Origin: Halalkalibacillus halophilus DSM 18494
GTDB lineage: Bacteria; Bacillota; Bacilli; Bacillales; Alkalibacillaceae
Reading direction: 5' to 3'
Length of the DNA stretch: 64,000 nucleotides
Assembly: GCF_000423105.1 (NCBI RefSeq)
Contig: NZ_AUHI01000009.1
Span: forward strand, 71,882 to 135,881
Position 1 is the first letter of the stretch. Each line of letters opens with the position of its first letter. A program made the position numbers and the translations under genes. Positions 8,215 through 17,209 of the stretch are shown in pieces. The notes beneath the pieces were generated by a model. That model did no database searches and was not told the DNA's origin. It was given only the letters and a program-made list of their open reading frames with translations.

Positions 8215-8907
8215 TTGGGATTTATTCGATTTATAATTTTGGTCTCGGTTATTGTCTTGTTTGTGTATGCATTCCCTTTTAATCAATTTATAGGAGAAGA
8301 GGCATCTTATCAAGAAGACGATGAATGGTCCATTGAACAAGTTTACGATGATTTTAAGAATCGTTTAAATGATATAGATGTTGAAGCTGTACAGGACCGC
8401 GTTAGTGATGGATGGCATCAAATCCAATGGTTCGTAGAAAGTTTGGGTAATGAAAACTTAGAAACTCCTAATGTATTTGAAGTGCCAGAACATGATGCAA
8501 AGGAAGCAGCAGATGACTTTGAAGCACATGAATTTGAACAAGAAGTGTTAGAACTTGTTAATGAGGAACGTGCGGAGCGTGGATTAGGAGATTTAGAGTT
8601 TTCGAATGAAACAGCAGTAGTAGCAAGGGAAAAATCACGTGATATGAGTGAAAATGATTATTTTGCCCATCAATCGCCGACTTACGGCTCCCCTTTTGAT
8701 ATGTTAAACCAGTTTGGAGTGCAATATCGTGCCGCTGGGGAAAATATCGCGATGGGTCAACGAAGTCCGGAGCAGGTGATGGAAGGTTGGATGAATAGTG
8801 ACGGACATCGTGCGAATATATTAAAAGAAGAGTTCACACATTTAGGTGTTGGTTATGTTAAAGATGGTATGCGGACGTACTGGACGCAGATGTTTTTAGG
8901 AAGATAG
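8215..8907 (+). CDS. Secreted or membrane-anchored CAP-domain protein (SCP/PR1-like)
   Basis: Residues 5-22 form an uncleaved or cleavable hydrophobic segment, followed by an acidic linker (30-100) and a CAP domain (about 103-228) with the family marks LVNEERAERGL, YFAHQSPT, AAGENIAMG, HRANIL and THLGVGYV. The CAP cavity histidines and glutamates are present (HQSP, GENIA, DGHRAN). In Bacillaceae such proteins (YkwD type) are extracytoplasmic and of uncertain function. The start is a TTG at 8215, after AGGGGG. A TATAAT-like box lies near 8176. It is a single gene followed by the repeat element at 8921. Confidence 0.9.
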   Translation: MGFIRFIILVSVIVLFVYAFPFNQFIGEEASYQEDDEWSIEQVYDDFKNRLNDIDVEAVQDRVSDGWHQIQWFVESLGNENLETPNVFEVPEHDAKEAADDFEAHEFEQEVLELVNEERAERGLGDLEFSNETAVVAREKSRDMSENDYFAHQSPTYGSPFDMLNQFGVQYRAAGENIAMGQRSPEQVMEGWMNSDGHRANILKEEFTHLGVGYVKDGMRTYWTQMFLGR

Positions 8908-8920
8908 TGAAAATACAATA

Positions 8921-9163
8921 GAAGCGGCTGGGACAAATTAAAGTGGTAGCATGGAAATCCTAACAATAAAAAGTGGTGCGACTAACTCGCTCCTGAAATA
9001 GACTGCGCTTTCCGTGGGGAGCTGGTGAGCCTCCTCATGCTACGCATTCCGGGGTCTCACCTGAGCTCTATTTCCCACAGGAGTCTCCGTCCATTTCATC
9101 CGCTTTTCATCTGCTTTGTACGGAATATTCATGACTTCAGACACTTTTGTCTCAGCCTCTTCT
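8921..9163. repeat. MITE-like intergenic repeat element with terminal inverted repeats
   Basis: The ends are imperfect inverted repeats: GGCTGGGACAAA with flanks at 8921-8945, and TTTTGTCTCAGCC with flanks at 9142-9163, both set in a GAAG...CTTC frame. The interior (about 9009-9085) forms a long GC-rich hairpin in which GTGGGGAGCTGGTGAG pairs with CTCACCTGAGCTC and CCCAC. GC content is well above the surroundings and no real gene fits. The core resembles the abundant hairpin repeat seen between genes in many Bacillaceae genomes. A 110-codon reading frame across it is not considered real. Confidence 0.7.
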
Positions 9164-9188
9164 TTAGATTTAGCCCTTATTTATTAAT

Positions 9189-10592
9189 TTATTCTTTCAT
9201 TTTCCCAAAGTATAGCAGTCCTACGAGTAAGCCTATAAGCATCATGATGGTCGCGAAAATTAGGAATGGTATAGGGCCGAATTGGAAGATGAGCGGGACA
9301 GATAAAGCTGTTACAAGTCCACCACCTAGGAATGGTTCAAATACCAATTGCTTATAACCAAAACCTTCTAATGCTGGTGATTTACCTTCAGGGTCAGCTA
9401 CGCGAATCAGTAATAGTCCGGTTGCAGTAATACCCATTGATTGCCCGAAATCACCAATGGCACGTTCTAGCCAATAGCTTGGAATCATGCGTGGTGCAAG
9501 TAAGAAGAAACCAATGACGTTCCATGCAATCCCAACCCCAGCTAGTAAAAGGAAGGGCACAATATAGGTTCCAATTACTTCTAATGAAACGGTAGCAATT
9601 GCTGAAAGAACGAGTACGTCCAGAGATAAACCTTGGATACGGCTGATCATTCTACGGTCAATGACCTCCGTATTATCAATTTTCGTAAAGAATAGTTGAA
9701 CTAAAATTCCGCCAATCATAGCTAACGGGAATAAAGGAATATATGTCATGAAGTCTGAGCCGATTAGAGCAGCTTCTGTAAAAATAAACCCTTCAAGAAT
9801 CACATACCCAACTAAAATCGCTGCACTAATTACAGCTATGTGAAGTGACATAGGCTCTATAGATTCAGGGCTTACAGTCATTTTTGCTGCAGGTTCGCGA
9901 TTTTCAAACTCAACGATTCCTGCGCGTTTCACATTTGATTGGTCTTTCATATCCTTCATAATGACCGTATGGTTCTTTTTAACTGCCCAATTGATAAATA
10001 AAATACCAATTAGAACACCCGATAAAATACCTACTGTTGCAAGTCCAATTGCTAAATCATATGCTTCAGCAAATCCAATATCTTCGAAAGTACCTTGGAG
10101 TCCTGCTGCGGTACCATGACCACCTTCGAAACCTACTTCAATTAATGCTCCAACCATTGGAGGCATTCCGAAAAATGGTCCAAGAACAAGAATAGCTAGG
10201 AGTATACCAACCACGTATTGTCCCCAGCCTATTGTCCAACCGAATGTAAGCTGCGGTCCACCGACCTTCCATATTTTCGAAAGGGAAGGGAGGATCGTTC
10301 CGAGAAATAAAGTTGCGAATACTACGTTGATTAGTAGCCCGGGTAACGTAGCCCAAACCTCTGTAATACTTTCTGTCATGACACCATTAGAGAAGAAGGA
10401 ATCTTCTCCGATATACGGTGTAATTAATTTACCTAAAACTTGCGGTCCAGCTAGTAATGCTAAGAAACCAGCTATTACAGATGATGGTAAAAATAAATCC
10501 TGTAGAAATTTTAGCCGTACGCGAAGCCATTTACCTATTAATAAAAATAATCCTAAGTACACTAATGCAAAACCTATTTGATCGGGACTCAT
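9189..10592 (-). CDS. GltS-like sodium:glutamate symporter (ESS family)
   Basis: The 467-residue membrane protein has about ten to eleven membrane segments in two homologous halves, with the glycine-rich motif EGGHGTAAGLQGTF (about residue 160) typical of GltS reentrant loops and the mirrored GDFGQSMGITATGLLL (about 385). A hydrophilic stretch near 205-240 separates the halves. Members carry L-glutamate into the cell with sodium. It is longer than the 400-residue E. coli GltS because of the central linker and the C-terminus. The start follows AGGAGGGAT. It is monocistronic and lies downstream of the Rieske oxidoreductase, with 110 bases between. Confidence 0.85.
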   Translation of the reverse strand: MSPDQIGFALVYLGLFLLIGKWLRVRLKFLQDLFLPSSVIAGFLALLAGPQVLGKLITPYIGEDSFFSNGVMTESITEVWATLPGLLINVVFATLFLGTILPSLSKIWKVGGPQLTFGWTIGWGQYVVGILLAILVLGPFFGMPPMVGALIEVGFEGGHGTAAGLQGTFEDIGFAEAYDLAIGLATVGILSGVLIGILFINWAVKKNHTVIMKDMKDQSNVKRAGIVEFENREPAAKMTVSPESIEPMSLHIAVISAAILVGYVILEGFIFTEAALIGSDFMTYIPLFPLAMIGGILVQLFFTKIDNTEVIDRRMISRIQGLSLDVLVLSAIATVSLEVIGTYIVPFLLLAGVGIAWNVIGFFLLAPRMIPSYWLERAIGDFGQSMGITATGLLLIRVADPEGKSPALEGFGYKQLVFEPFLGGGLVTALSVPLIFQFGPIPFLIFATIMMLIGLLVGLLYFGKMKE

Positions 10593-10702
10593 CTAATCCC
10601 TCCTGTGAAAAATTGTGATAAAGATTTTTTCCACTAAATAGGTGTTTTCAAACGCGAATGTTTGATAAATGCATCAAAAGTAACAAAGGAAATGGGAGGC
10701 AA

Positions 10703-12247
10703 TTATTCTTTTGAATACACATCTTTAATTGTATAATCATGTTTTTTTAAAGCTTCCTGTGCAGGACCTTCTATAACTTTTCCTTCATAGGAAAATCTAG
10801 AACCATGACACGGGCAATCCCACGTTCGTTCTGCATCATTCCAATTCACTTCACAGCCCATATGTGTGCATGTTGTATCTACTACATGTACTTGACCTTC
10901 ATCATCTTTATAAGCTCCAGTTCGTTGTCCATCTTTTAAAAAGGTAGTCGCTTCATCCGGCTGAAGTTGGTCAATTTTATTTTTAGGAAAGTCTATTTTT
11001 CCTTTAATAAAATGCTTGGTCACATCCACATTTTCGCGAATTATTTGTTTTGCACTTGCTTTGAGGTTAAAACGGGTTGGCTTGAAAATTTCTAAATCCG
11101 TATTCGGTCTCTCTAAAATTTTGTCTGTTAACATCATAGCTGCAGCTGTGCTGTTGGTCATACCCCATTTGCGATAGCCAGTCGCTACAAGTGTGCGAGG
11201 ACGATCTTGGTGAAGAGGGCCAATGAAAGGTAATTGGTCTTCTGTAACATAATCTTGTGCAGACCAATGATACTGGACATTAACTTTACCAAATACACTT
11301 TCAGCTGAACGGGTAAGTGCTTGATAATGTTTGCTAATGTCATCTCCTTGTCCAACTTTATGGCTTTCTCCTCCGAATAATATGAAATCTTCTCCATTAA
11401 TTGTAGTTTGTCGAATCGAACGAACAGGTTTATCTACACTTACATACATTCCATGGTCTGGAGAATTGATTGCTGGAAATGCGATGACATACGACTTATT
11501 AGCGTACATTCTAGCAAACAAAAATTTTGCTCCTTCATAAAATGGATAATGCGAGCTGATGATCACGTGGTTGGCCGTAATGCTATGACCAGTTTCACAA
11601 GTAACTTCGACGTTTTCTTCTGATTCCTTTACCGCTGTTGCTTTTGTATTTTCATAAATGGTTACATTCATTTTTATTAGCTCTTGAACAAGAAAACTCA
11701 AATATTTGGTAGGGTTAAATTGAGCCTGGTCAGGAAGCTGAAGTGCATTTTGAATGTCTAAATTGTAAGGGATGCTCGTTTCAATTGTGCCTTTTAAATT
11801 TAAGTGATCGTATGCTTGCTTTTCTTTTTCAATTTTAGTTTCATACTCACCAGAAGTTGAGAATATTACAGCCTTATTCTTTTCATAATCACATTCAATC
11901 GCGTTAGTGTGAACTAGTCCTTCTATAAATTTGGCTGCAGCTTGGTTGACTTGTAGATACGTTTTTGCCGTGTTGAAATCACTATTATTAATTAATTGAT
12001 CGTAACAAAGTCCATGTTGTACAGTAACCTTCGCGGTGGTGTGAAGCGAGGTTCCGCCAACTAAATGAGAGGCATCAATCAAAGTAACGGACTTACCTTC
12101 CTTGGCTAAGAGGTAGGCAGAGGTAATCCCAGTAATTCCACCGCCAACGATTAGTACATCTGTTGAAGTCGAAGAAGATATAGGAGGAAATTTTGGAATC
12201 ATTCGAGTTCCTTCCCAAATACTTCTTAACTGATTTAAATCTTTGAT
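10703..12247 (-). CDS. FAD-dependent oxidoreductase with C-terminal Rieske [2Fe-2S] domain (YhfW type)
   Basis: The N-terminal DAO-type fold carries the FAD-binding VGGGITGI loop, and the C-terminal 80 residues a Rieske domain with CTHMGCEV and CPCHGSRF, which supply the two cysteines and two histidines of the cluster. This is the arrangement of B. subtilis YhfW; the substrate is not known. The first ATG is at 12202 with AAGGA upstream, but in-frame coding similarity to the family seems to extend 15 codons further to an ATC at 12247 that lies seven bases after a perfect GGAGGTG (12255-12261). The longer form is listed; the start remains open between the two. Confidence 0.8.
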   Translation of the reverse strand: MKDLNQLRSIWEGTRMIPKFPPISSSTSTDVLIVGGGITGITSAYLLAKEGKSVTLIDASHLVGGTSLHTTAKVTVQHGLCYDQLINNSDFNTAKTYLQVNQAAAKFIEGLVHTNAIECDYEKNKAVIFSTSGEYETKIEKEKQAYDHLNLKGTIETSIPYNLDIQNALQLPDQAQFNPTKYLSFLVQELIKMNVTIYENTKATAVKESEENVEVTCETGHSITANHVIISSHYPFYEGAKFLFARMYANKSYVIAFPAINSPDHGMYVSVDKPVRSIRQTTINGEDFILFGGESHKVGQGDDISKHYQALTRSAESVFGKVNVQYHWSAQDYVTEDQLPFIGPLHQDRPRTLVATGYRKWGMTNSTAAAMMLTDKILERPNTDLEIFKPTRFNLKASAKQIIRENVDVTKHFIKGKIDFPKNKIDQLQPDEATTFLKDGQRTGAYKDDEGQVHVVDTTCTHMGCEVNWNDAERTWDCPCHGSRFSYEGKVIEGPAQEALKKHDYTIKDVYSKE

Positions 12248-12261
12248 AGTTCTTCACCTCC

Positions 12262-12532
12262 AAATTGTCTTTTTTTAAGGTTTCTCTAATTATGTGCATT
12301 CTATTCATTAGGTATTTATAACTATTTTTATTATGTTTTTGAACCCTTGCACAGCATACGATGAAAGTTAAAATGTAATATTTTGTCGTGATTAATTTCT
12401 ATAATTCAATAGCTTTTTTCCAGATTTTATAGTAAAATCTTTTAAAAGACATGCGGTAAAATATAACTAAACATCATAAATGAATTACACATATAAAATA
12501 GTTCAAAATAACTACAGAAAGGAGTTATATTC
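12262..12532. other. Divergent promoter region between the Rieske and GGDEF genes
   Basis: This AT-rich gap holds no reading frame with a ribosome binding site. It must hold the divergent promoters, but I see no box good enough to assign. Confidence 0.4.
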
Positions 12533-14215
12533 ATGACTACTAATCAGCTGTGTGAACGTGTATTGATGGATGGGTTAGATAGTTTAGTATTCGTTATGCG
12601 AGTAGAAGCCTCATCTGGGCTGTTTATTTATGATTTTATAAATAAAAAAGGATTTGATGAGACTTTTTTAACAAAGGATGACTTAGGTAAAAGTTTAGAT
12701 GAGGTTTTAACTGCAGAGCAATCCGAGTTGTTACATAAAATGTATAATCAAGTGGTCAAAGAAAAAACTATTGTAAAATATGAAGATTCCTTCCATTCAG
12801 CTGCGAATCGGCATTTAATAAATGAAACGACACTTACACCATTATTGAATGATGATGGTGTGGTAAGTGAGATTGTTGCAGTAGTTAGAGATATTACTGA
12901 TTTCAAATTATCAGAAGCGGCAAGAGATGAATCAGAGTTAAAGATGAAATTAAGCAAACAACGCTATCAGTCCTTATTTGATGATAATTCGGATGCAATT
13001 TGTTCCCTTAGTACAGGTGGGTCGGTTACAGAAATGAATCAAGCATTTGCAGATTTGTCAGGTTACCGTGAGGCTGAATTAGTAGGAAGGTCTGTATTTG
13101 ATGTTGTAGAAGCAAAGGTGCGACATCAATTAATGCGAAAATTTTTCCGTACCTTAAAAGGGAACCCGCAAAGGTTCGAGCTTCGTTTAACCAATGCGGA
13201 TCATAATTATATTGATTTACAAGTAATGCTCACACCAACGATTATTGACGACAGAATCACCGGTGTTTTTGCTATTATGAAGGATATTTCAGAACAAAGA
13301 GAAGCAGAACATACTTTAAGAAAAAACGAAGAGCAATTTCGAATGATTGCAGAAAGTTCGCATGATTTAATCACGATGCTGGATAAAGAGGGATATATCA
13401 CCTATGCTTCTCCTTCTTACGAGTATGTATTGGGTCATGCACCTGAGAAGTATATTGGACAATCCTTGCTTCACAATTTACATGAACATGATCAGGAGAG
13501 TGTATTAGAGCATTTTAGAAACTCTCAAACATCAGGGAATCCTTTTTCCATTGAGTTTAGACAATTCCATATGCTTCGTGGGTGGCTTTGGTTTGAATTG
13601 CAGGCAAAACCGATCTTTCAAGATGATGGTGAATTCTATCAGATGGTCGTTGTCACAAGGGATATTACTGAACGTAAAGCATATGAAGAGCAATTAAAGC
13701 AATTTGCTTACCACGACCCACTAACCGAGTTGCCAAATAGAAGATTGTTTCAGGATCAATTATCTACGCATTTAAAAAGGAATAATAATAATTTCGCTGT
13801 CATGATGATGGACCTAGATAATTTTAAAGCTATAAATGATACACATGGGCATGATGTCGGAGATGAGATTATTAAAGAATTTGGTAAGCGGATCAAAGAC
13901 ACAATTAGAGATACAGATTTTGTGGCCAGATTAGGTGGAGATGAATTTATTTTATTGCTTACACAAATTGATTCTAAAGAGAGAATATTTGATGTACTAC
14001 ATCGCATTCAAAAGGTGGTTGCAGAACCATGGTATGTAAAAGGTTTAGAAATTAAAGTCACTTCTAGTATAGGCCTAACTATGCCAGAGGAAACAGATAT
14101 TATTGCTAATGGGAACGTATTGATTAAAGCAGCAGATAACGCACTATATAAAGCAAAATCAGCCGGTAAAAATACGTATCAATTGATTTCCTACAGAAAT
14201 AAGGTAGTAGAATAA
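12533..14215 (+). CDS. Diguanylate cyclase with three PAS domains
   Basis: Three PAS/PAC units (about residues 10-125, 135-255 and 262-385) precede a GGDEF domain (about 390-555). The active-site motif is intact as RLGGDEF at about residue 468, and RDTD five residues before it is the inhibitory c-di-GMP I-site, so an active, product-inhibited cyclase is expected. The enzyme makes c-di-GMP from two GTP and has no EAL domain and no membrane segment, so it is a cytoplasmic sensor of an unknown ligand. AAAGGAG precedes the ATG. It is a single gene. In a genome with type IV pili, c-di-GMP could tie to surface motility, but that link is inference. Confidence 0.93.
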   Translation: MTTNQLCERVLMDGLDSLVFVMRVEASSGLFIYDFINKKGFDETFLTKDDLGKSLDEVLTAEQSELLHKMYNQVVKEKTIVKYEDSFHSAANRHLINETTLTPLLNDDGVVSEIVAVVRDITDFKLSEAARDESELKMKLSKQRYQSLFDDNSDAICSLSTGGSVTEMNQAFADLSGYREAELVGRSVFDVVEAKVRHQLMRKFFRTLKGNPQRFELRLTNADHNYIDLQVMLTPTIIDDRITGVFAIMKDISEQREAEHTLRKNEEQFRMIAESSHDLITMLDKEGYITYASPSYEYVLGHAPEKYIGQSLLHNLHEHDQESVLEHFRNSQTSGNPFSIEFRQFHMLRGWLWFELQAKPIFQDDGEFYQMVVVTRDITERKAYEEQLKQFAYHDPLTELPNRRLFQDQLSTHLKRNNNNFAVMMMDLDNFKAINDTHGHDVGDEIIKEFGKRIKDTIRDTDFVARLGGDEFILLLTQIDSKERIFDVLHRIQKVVAEPWYVKGLEIKVTSSIGLTMPEETDIIANGNVLIKAADNALYKAKSAGKNTYQLISYRNKVVE

Positions 14216-14352
14216 AGATAGAACCATATCACGACTTTTAGTAGCTCAGAGGCTGCTATTTTTATTATTATAATATGGATATAGATATATTCATAAAATG
14301 ATTTTTTGAATCTCTAAACGGGTAAACTATAAGTGTATAGGAGGGTTGTCGG

Positions 14353-14613
14353 ATGTTACCTACTTTATTAACGATCATTGGTATTTTATTTATTTTTACA
14401 TTAATAGCTACATTAGTAATCGGTAAGAAAACAGATGACCAAATTAAAGAGTATGAACGTCGAGATGCTTCACCCCAAGAGGAGTTAGAACGCTCCAGAG
14501 AATATGAACAGACTTCTATGAAGAAGAATATACCCAACTTAGCAGGAATCTATGTCGTCTATTTCATTCTCGTTATTATTGCATGTATTGTGCTTTATTT
14601 TGTTTTAATTTAA
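14353..14613 (+). CDS. Small two-helix membrane protein of unknown function
   Basis: The 86-residue protein has two hydrophobic helices (about residues 4-23 and 64-85) flanking a charged cytoplasmic or external segment rich in E, K, D and R. I do not recognise a family. It has a good ribosome binding site (GGAGGGTTG) ahead of the ATG and codon use like its neighbours, so it is probably real. A weak GGGTAA box lies 30 bases upstream but without a good sigma-B -35. It lies between the cyclase and the antiporter and shares no obvious operon. Confidence 0.65.
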   Translation: MLPTLLTIIGILFIFTLIATLVIGKKTDDQIKEYERRDASPQEELERSREYEQTSMKKNIPNLAGIYVVYFILVIIACIVLYFVLI

Positions 14614-14641
14614 GTAAATTAAACTCAGTTTCACAATTATT

Positions 14642-14795
14642 TTGTAAACTGTAATAATTGTAATATAGTATTCATTTATTCGTAACTTCACTGTTGGGGA
14701 AGTTATGTTATCTTATAAATAGAAACTCATAATATCTCCCTAAAGATAAAATGTTTTGAGGAAGCAGGTGCTCATCGCCTGCTTCCTTTTTATTG
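14642..14795 (+). ncRNA. Candidate small RNA or long structured 3' UTR
   Basis: TTGTAA (14642-14647) and TATAGT (14664-14669), 16 bases apart, form a possible promoter. About 120 bases follow that hold a hairpin GTAACTTC/GAAGTTAT, a longer pairing TTATCTT/AAGATAA enclosing TCTCCC, and a terminator. There is no reading frame with a ribosome binding site. It may instead be the 3' end of the upstream transcript. Confidence 0.4.
14761..14795 (+). terminator. Intrinsic terminator
   Basis: GAAGCAGG and CCTGCTTC pair around a nine-base loop and are followed by CTTTTTATT. Confidence 0.85.
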
Positions 14796-14798
14796 TAT

Positions 14799-14836
14799 TA
14801 AAAAAGGTTAGACTGCGAATTAATCGCGTCTAACCT
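14799..14836 (-). terminator. Terminator of the antiporter gene, overlapping its stop codon
   Basis: On the minus strand AGGTTAGAC pairs with GTCTAACCT and is followed by T6. The stop codon of the antiporter (14820-14822) lies in the loop. Confidence 0.85.
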
Positions 14837-16307
14837 TTCGTTTTTTATTTAACAACTTCATTAATTGGGTGTGATCTTTTTTGGAAACAAGAATGTATAA
14901 GAAGTCACCAGCTTTGATTTCTGTATCTCCATAAGGTGTTACCAAATCATTATCCCTTACAATTGCACTAATCGAAGCTTTTTGCGGAAAGCTAATGTCT
15001 TTCAGTTTATGACCGACAATATCGTTTTCGCGACTTGTCTGAAACTGAACCATTTCAGCGTTCGCTTTCGCAATGGAAATCAATTCGATCGAATGGTGCG
15101 GTGTGTCTTTCTTTGGTCCCATTAAGCCAAGCTTTTTAGCTACATATGAGATAGTAGAACCTTGGACGAGTGCAGAAGTTAGTACAACGAAGAAGATTAT
15201 ATTAAAGTACATAGCAGCATTATCAAGCCCAGCTACAATTGGGAATGTAGCTAGTACGATAGGTACTGCCCCGCGTAAACCTGCCCAAGATAAAAACGTC
15301 TTTTCTTTCAGGGAATATTTCATTCCTAAAGTAGATATAAAAATGGCAGCTGGCCTTGCAATAAATATAAGTACAACGGAAATAATTAATCCATTTAATA
15401 TGACACTCCATTGAAAGACTTGTTCTGGAAAAGCAAGTAAACCTAGAATGATAAACATCATAATTTGAGACATCCAGGCAAAGCCTTCGTTGAACTGAAA
15501 GATGGAATAACGATACATTAATTCTGAATTTCCGATAACTAAAGCAGCTACATAAACTGCTAAAAATCCACTAGCATCAATAACAGAAGCGGTACTATAA
15601 GTAATTAATGCAAACGTTAAGGCGAAAATTGGGTATAGACCACTTGATTCTAAATTGATTCTGTTTAAGGAAAGGGAAGCTATTTTTCCAATTCCAAGAC
15701 CAATCAATAAGCCGACTCCCATTTGCCAAAAGAAGGAGGGGACTAGGGTCCATAAGGAAGTATCTTCATGAAGTATAAGTTCAATGAACATTACTGTTAA
15801 AAACACTGCCATTGGATCATTTGTACCTGATTCAGCTTCTAAAGTAGCCCCCATTTTTGCTTTTATATTTCTTTCCTTTAACGTAGCGAATACAGCCGCT
15901 GCATCGGTAGAACCGACGATCGCACCAAATAATAAAGCCTCTAGCCAAGTTACATCTAATATAATATATACGGCTGAACCGGTTATAAATGCGGTAAGGA
16001 ATACTCCAAGCGTGGCTAAAGAGATTGAGGGGATGGCGACTGAACGAACCGTGGACCACTTCGTCTGCATACCACCCTCGAAAAGGATGATAATTAACGC
16101 TATAATTCCTATAAATTGTGCTGCCATTACATTATCAAAATCAATAAGACCTAACCCGTCACTTCCAATTACTAAACCGAGTCCAATAAAGAGAACTAGT
16201 GAGGGGAGTCCAAGTTGACTGGAAAACTTTGCAGCAAAGATTCCACTAAGAAGTAAAAAAGCAATTAAGAAGATTAATCCATCATTTTGAAAACTTTCAA
16301 ATAGCAT
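14820..16307 (-). CDS. CPA1 potassium or sodium/proton antiporter with RCK_C domain (NhaP2/CvrA type)
   Basis: The 495-residue protein has 12-13 membrane segments (to about residue 395) with the antiporter marks LFEGGMQTKW, SSDAAAVF-like GSTDAAAVF and ESGTNDPMA, where the DP/ND aspartate is the cation site. A cytoplasmic TrkA-C (RCK_C) domain at about 405-490 (VGHKLKDISFP...LYILVSKKD) would bind a nucleotide or ion. This layout matches NhaP2/YcgO potassium/proton antiporters. Its role would be pH or K+ balance, fitting a salt-tolerant organism. AGGAGG precedes the ATG. The channel-like gene sits upstream on the same strand, 74 bases away. Confidence 0.92.
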   Translation of the reverse strand: MLFESFQNDGLIFLIAFLLLSGIFAAKFSSQLGLPSLVLFIGLGLVIGSDGLGLIDFDNVMAAQFIGIIALIIILFEGGMQTKWSTVRSVAIPSISLATLGVFLTAFITGSAVYIILDVTWLEALLFGAIVGSTDAAAVFATLKERNIKAKMGATLEAESGTNDPMAVFLTVMFIELILHEDTSLWTLVPSFFWQMGVGLLIGLGIGKIASLSLNRINLESSGLYPIFALTFALITYSTASVIDASGFLAVYVAALVIGNSELMYRYSIFQFNEGFAWMSQIMMFIILGLLAFPEQVFQWSVILNGLIISVVLIFIARPAAIFISTLGMKYSLKEKTFLSWAGLRGAVPIVLATFPIVAGLDNAAMYFNIIFFVVLTSALVQGSTISYVAKKLGLMGPKKDTPHHSIELISIAKANAEMVQFQTSRENDIVGHKLKDISFPQKASISAIVRDNDLVTPYGDTEIKAGDFLYILVSKKDHTQLMKLLNKKRKVRRD

Positions 16308-16381
16308 TCCAGACCTCCTATCAATTAAATGTTTATGAAATTATTTTACCATATTAAAAAGTGGAAAGCTTTTGTACCGAC

Positions 16382-17023
16382 TTAGCTTTTCACTTTTTTC
16401 ATGACTTTCCGTTTACTTCTTTTAAACCATTTTGAATCCACAACAATATCAAAAGCGGTGCTAATAATAAGTCCGTGAAGCATCACTCCAAAGATCGTAA
16501 GTAACACAATAATAATGTAACTTCCCCAGTGTGTTGGTTCAATCATAGAGTAACCAAAGAAAACTAAGCTCATGAGACTACCAAGAAAAGCTTCATAATA
16601 ACTTTCGATTCCTTCCTCTAAATGGCGTAAAGGAATTAAAGAGAGGAAAATAATTAGAAAAGTTATTGCTACAACTACAGCTAGGTGTCTGTTTTTTAAG
16701 AAACGAATAATCGGCATTGTATAATATTTCGTGATTGATTTTAGTCGAATTAAATGTAAGATCCGAGCAACTCTAGCCACTTGGAAAATGGCATCAAGAG
16801 GTACAGCGGCTATTACTAAAAAAGGATTTGTTTTTAAGAAATCTAGCTTATTGTTACTAGTGTATAAACGTATGACTAGGTCTATGAAAAAGATCCCCCA
16901 GGTTCCCCAAACGATGTAGTTATTATAGTCACTTTCTAACCAAATGGTAGAAACAGAAATCGTTGCAAGAAAGACCATGAAATATTCATATCCAGTTTTA
17001 ACATTTTCTTTTGCTTCATCCAT
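16382..17023 (-). CDS. Voltage-gated ion channel-like protein lacking a canonical K+ filter
   Basis: Six hydrophobic stretches, with an S4-like helix QVARVARILHLIRLK (about residues 81-95) carrying regularly spaced arginines, identify the voltage-gated channel superfamily. The pore-loop region (about 150-167) reads VFFGYSMIEPTHWG and has no T-V/I-G-Y-G motif. At 213 residues it is a compact member without cytoplasmic RCK domain. It may conduct another ion, or form a non-conducting or voltage-sensing subunit. It precedes a K+/H+-type antiporter on the same strand. The family is fairly clear; the function is open. Confidence 0.65.
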   Translation of the reverse strand: MDEAKENVKTGYEYFMVFLATISVSTIWLESDYNNYIVWGTWGIFFIDLVIRLYTSNNKLDFLKTNPFLVIAAVPLDAIFQVARVARILHLIRLKSITKYYTMPIIRFLKNRHLAVVVAITFLIIFLSLIPLRHLEEGIESYYEAFLGSLMSLVFFGYSMIEPTHWGSYIIIVLLTIFGVMLHGLIISTAFDIVVDSKWFKRSKRKVMKKVKS

Positions 17024-17209
17024 AGTGTGTGGGTCCTTTCACATGCTGTTATACAAACTAGCAAGGTTGATTGCAATAATCTATGTATACGATACCTAAA
17101 TCTATTCTATCATAATTTAATCCAACTTAAGACGGATAAAAGAAGGAACGGTAGACCGTTTTATAGAAAAGTAGGATAGAATAATATGTAAATTAAAGGA
17201 GGCGATGAT

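Noticed and set aside
9025..9357. A 110-codon frame on the plus strand
   Set aside because: It spans the repeat element and the antisense of the GltS gene; no RBS and no family resemblance.
14320..14326. Sigma-B promoter of the 86-residue membrane protein
   Set aside because: GGGTAA is present but the -35 at 12-14 bases (GATTTT) matches only half of GTTTAA.
17140..17165. Terminator AACGGT/ACCGTT upstream of the ABC gene
   Set aside because: Six base pairs over a two-base loop with a short AT tail; loop too small for a stable hairpin.
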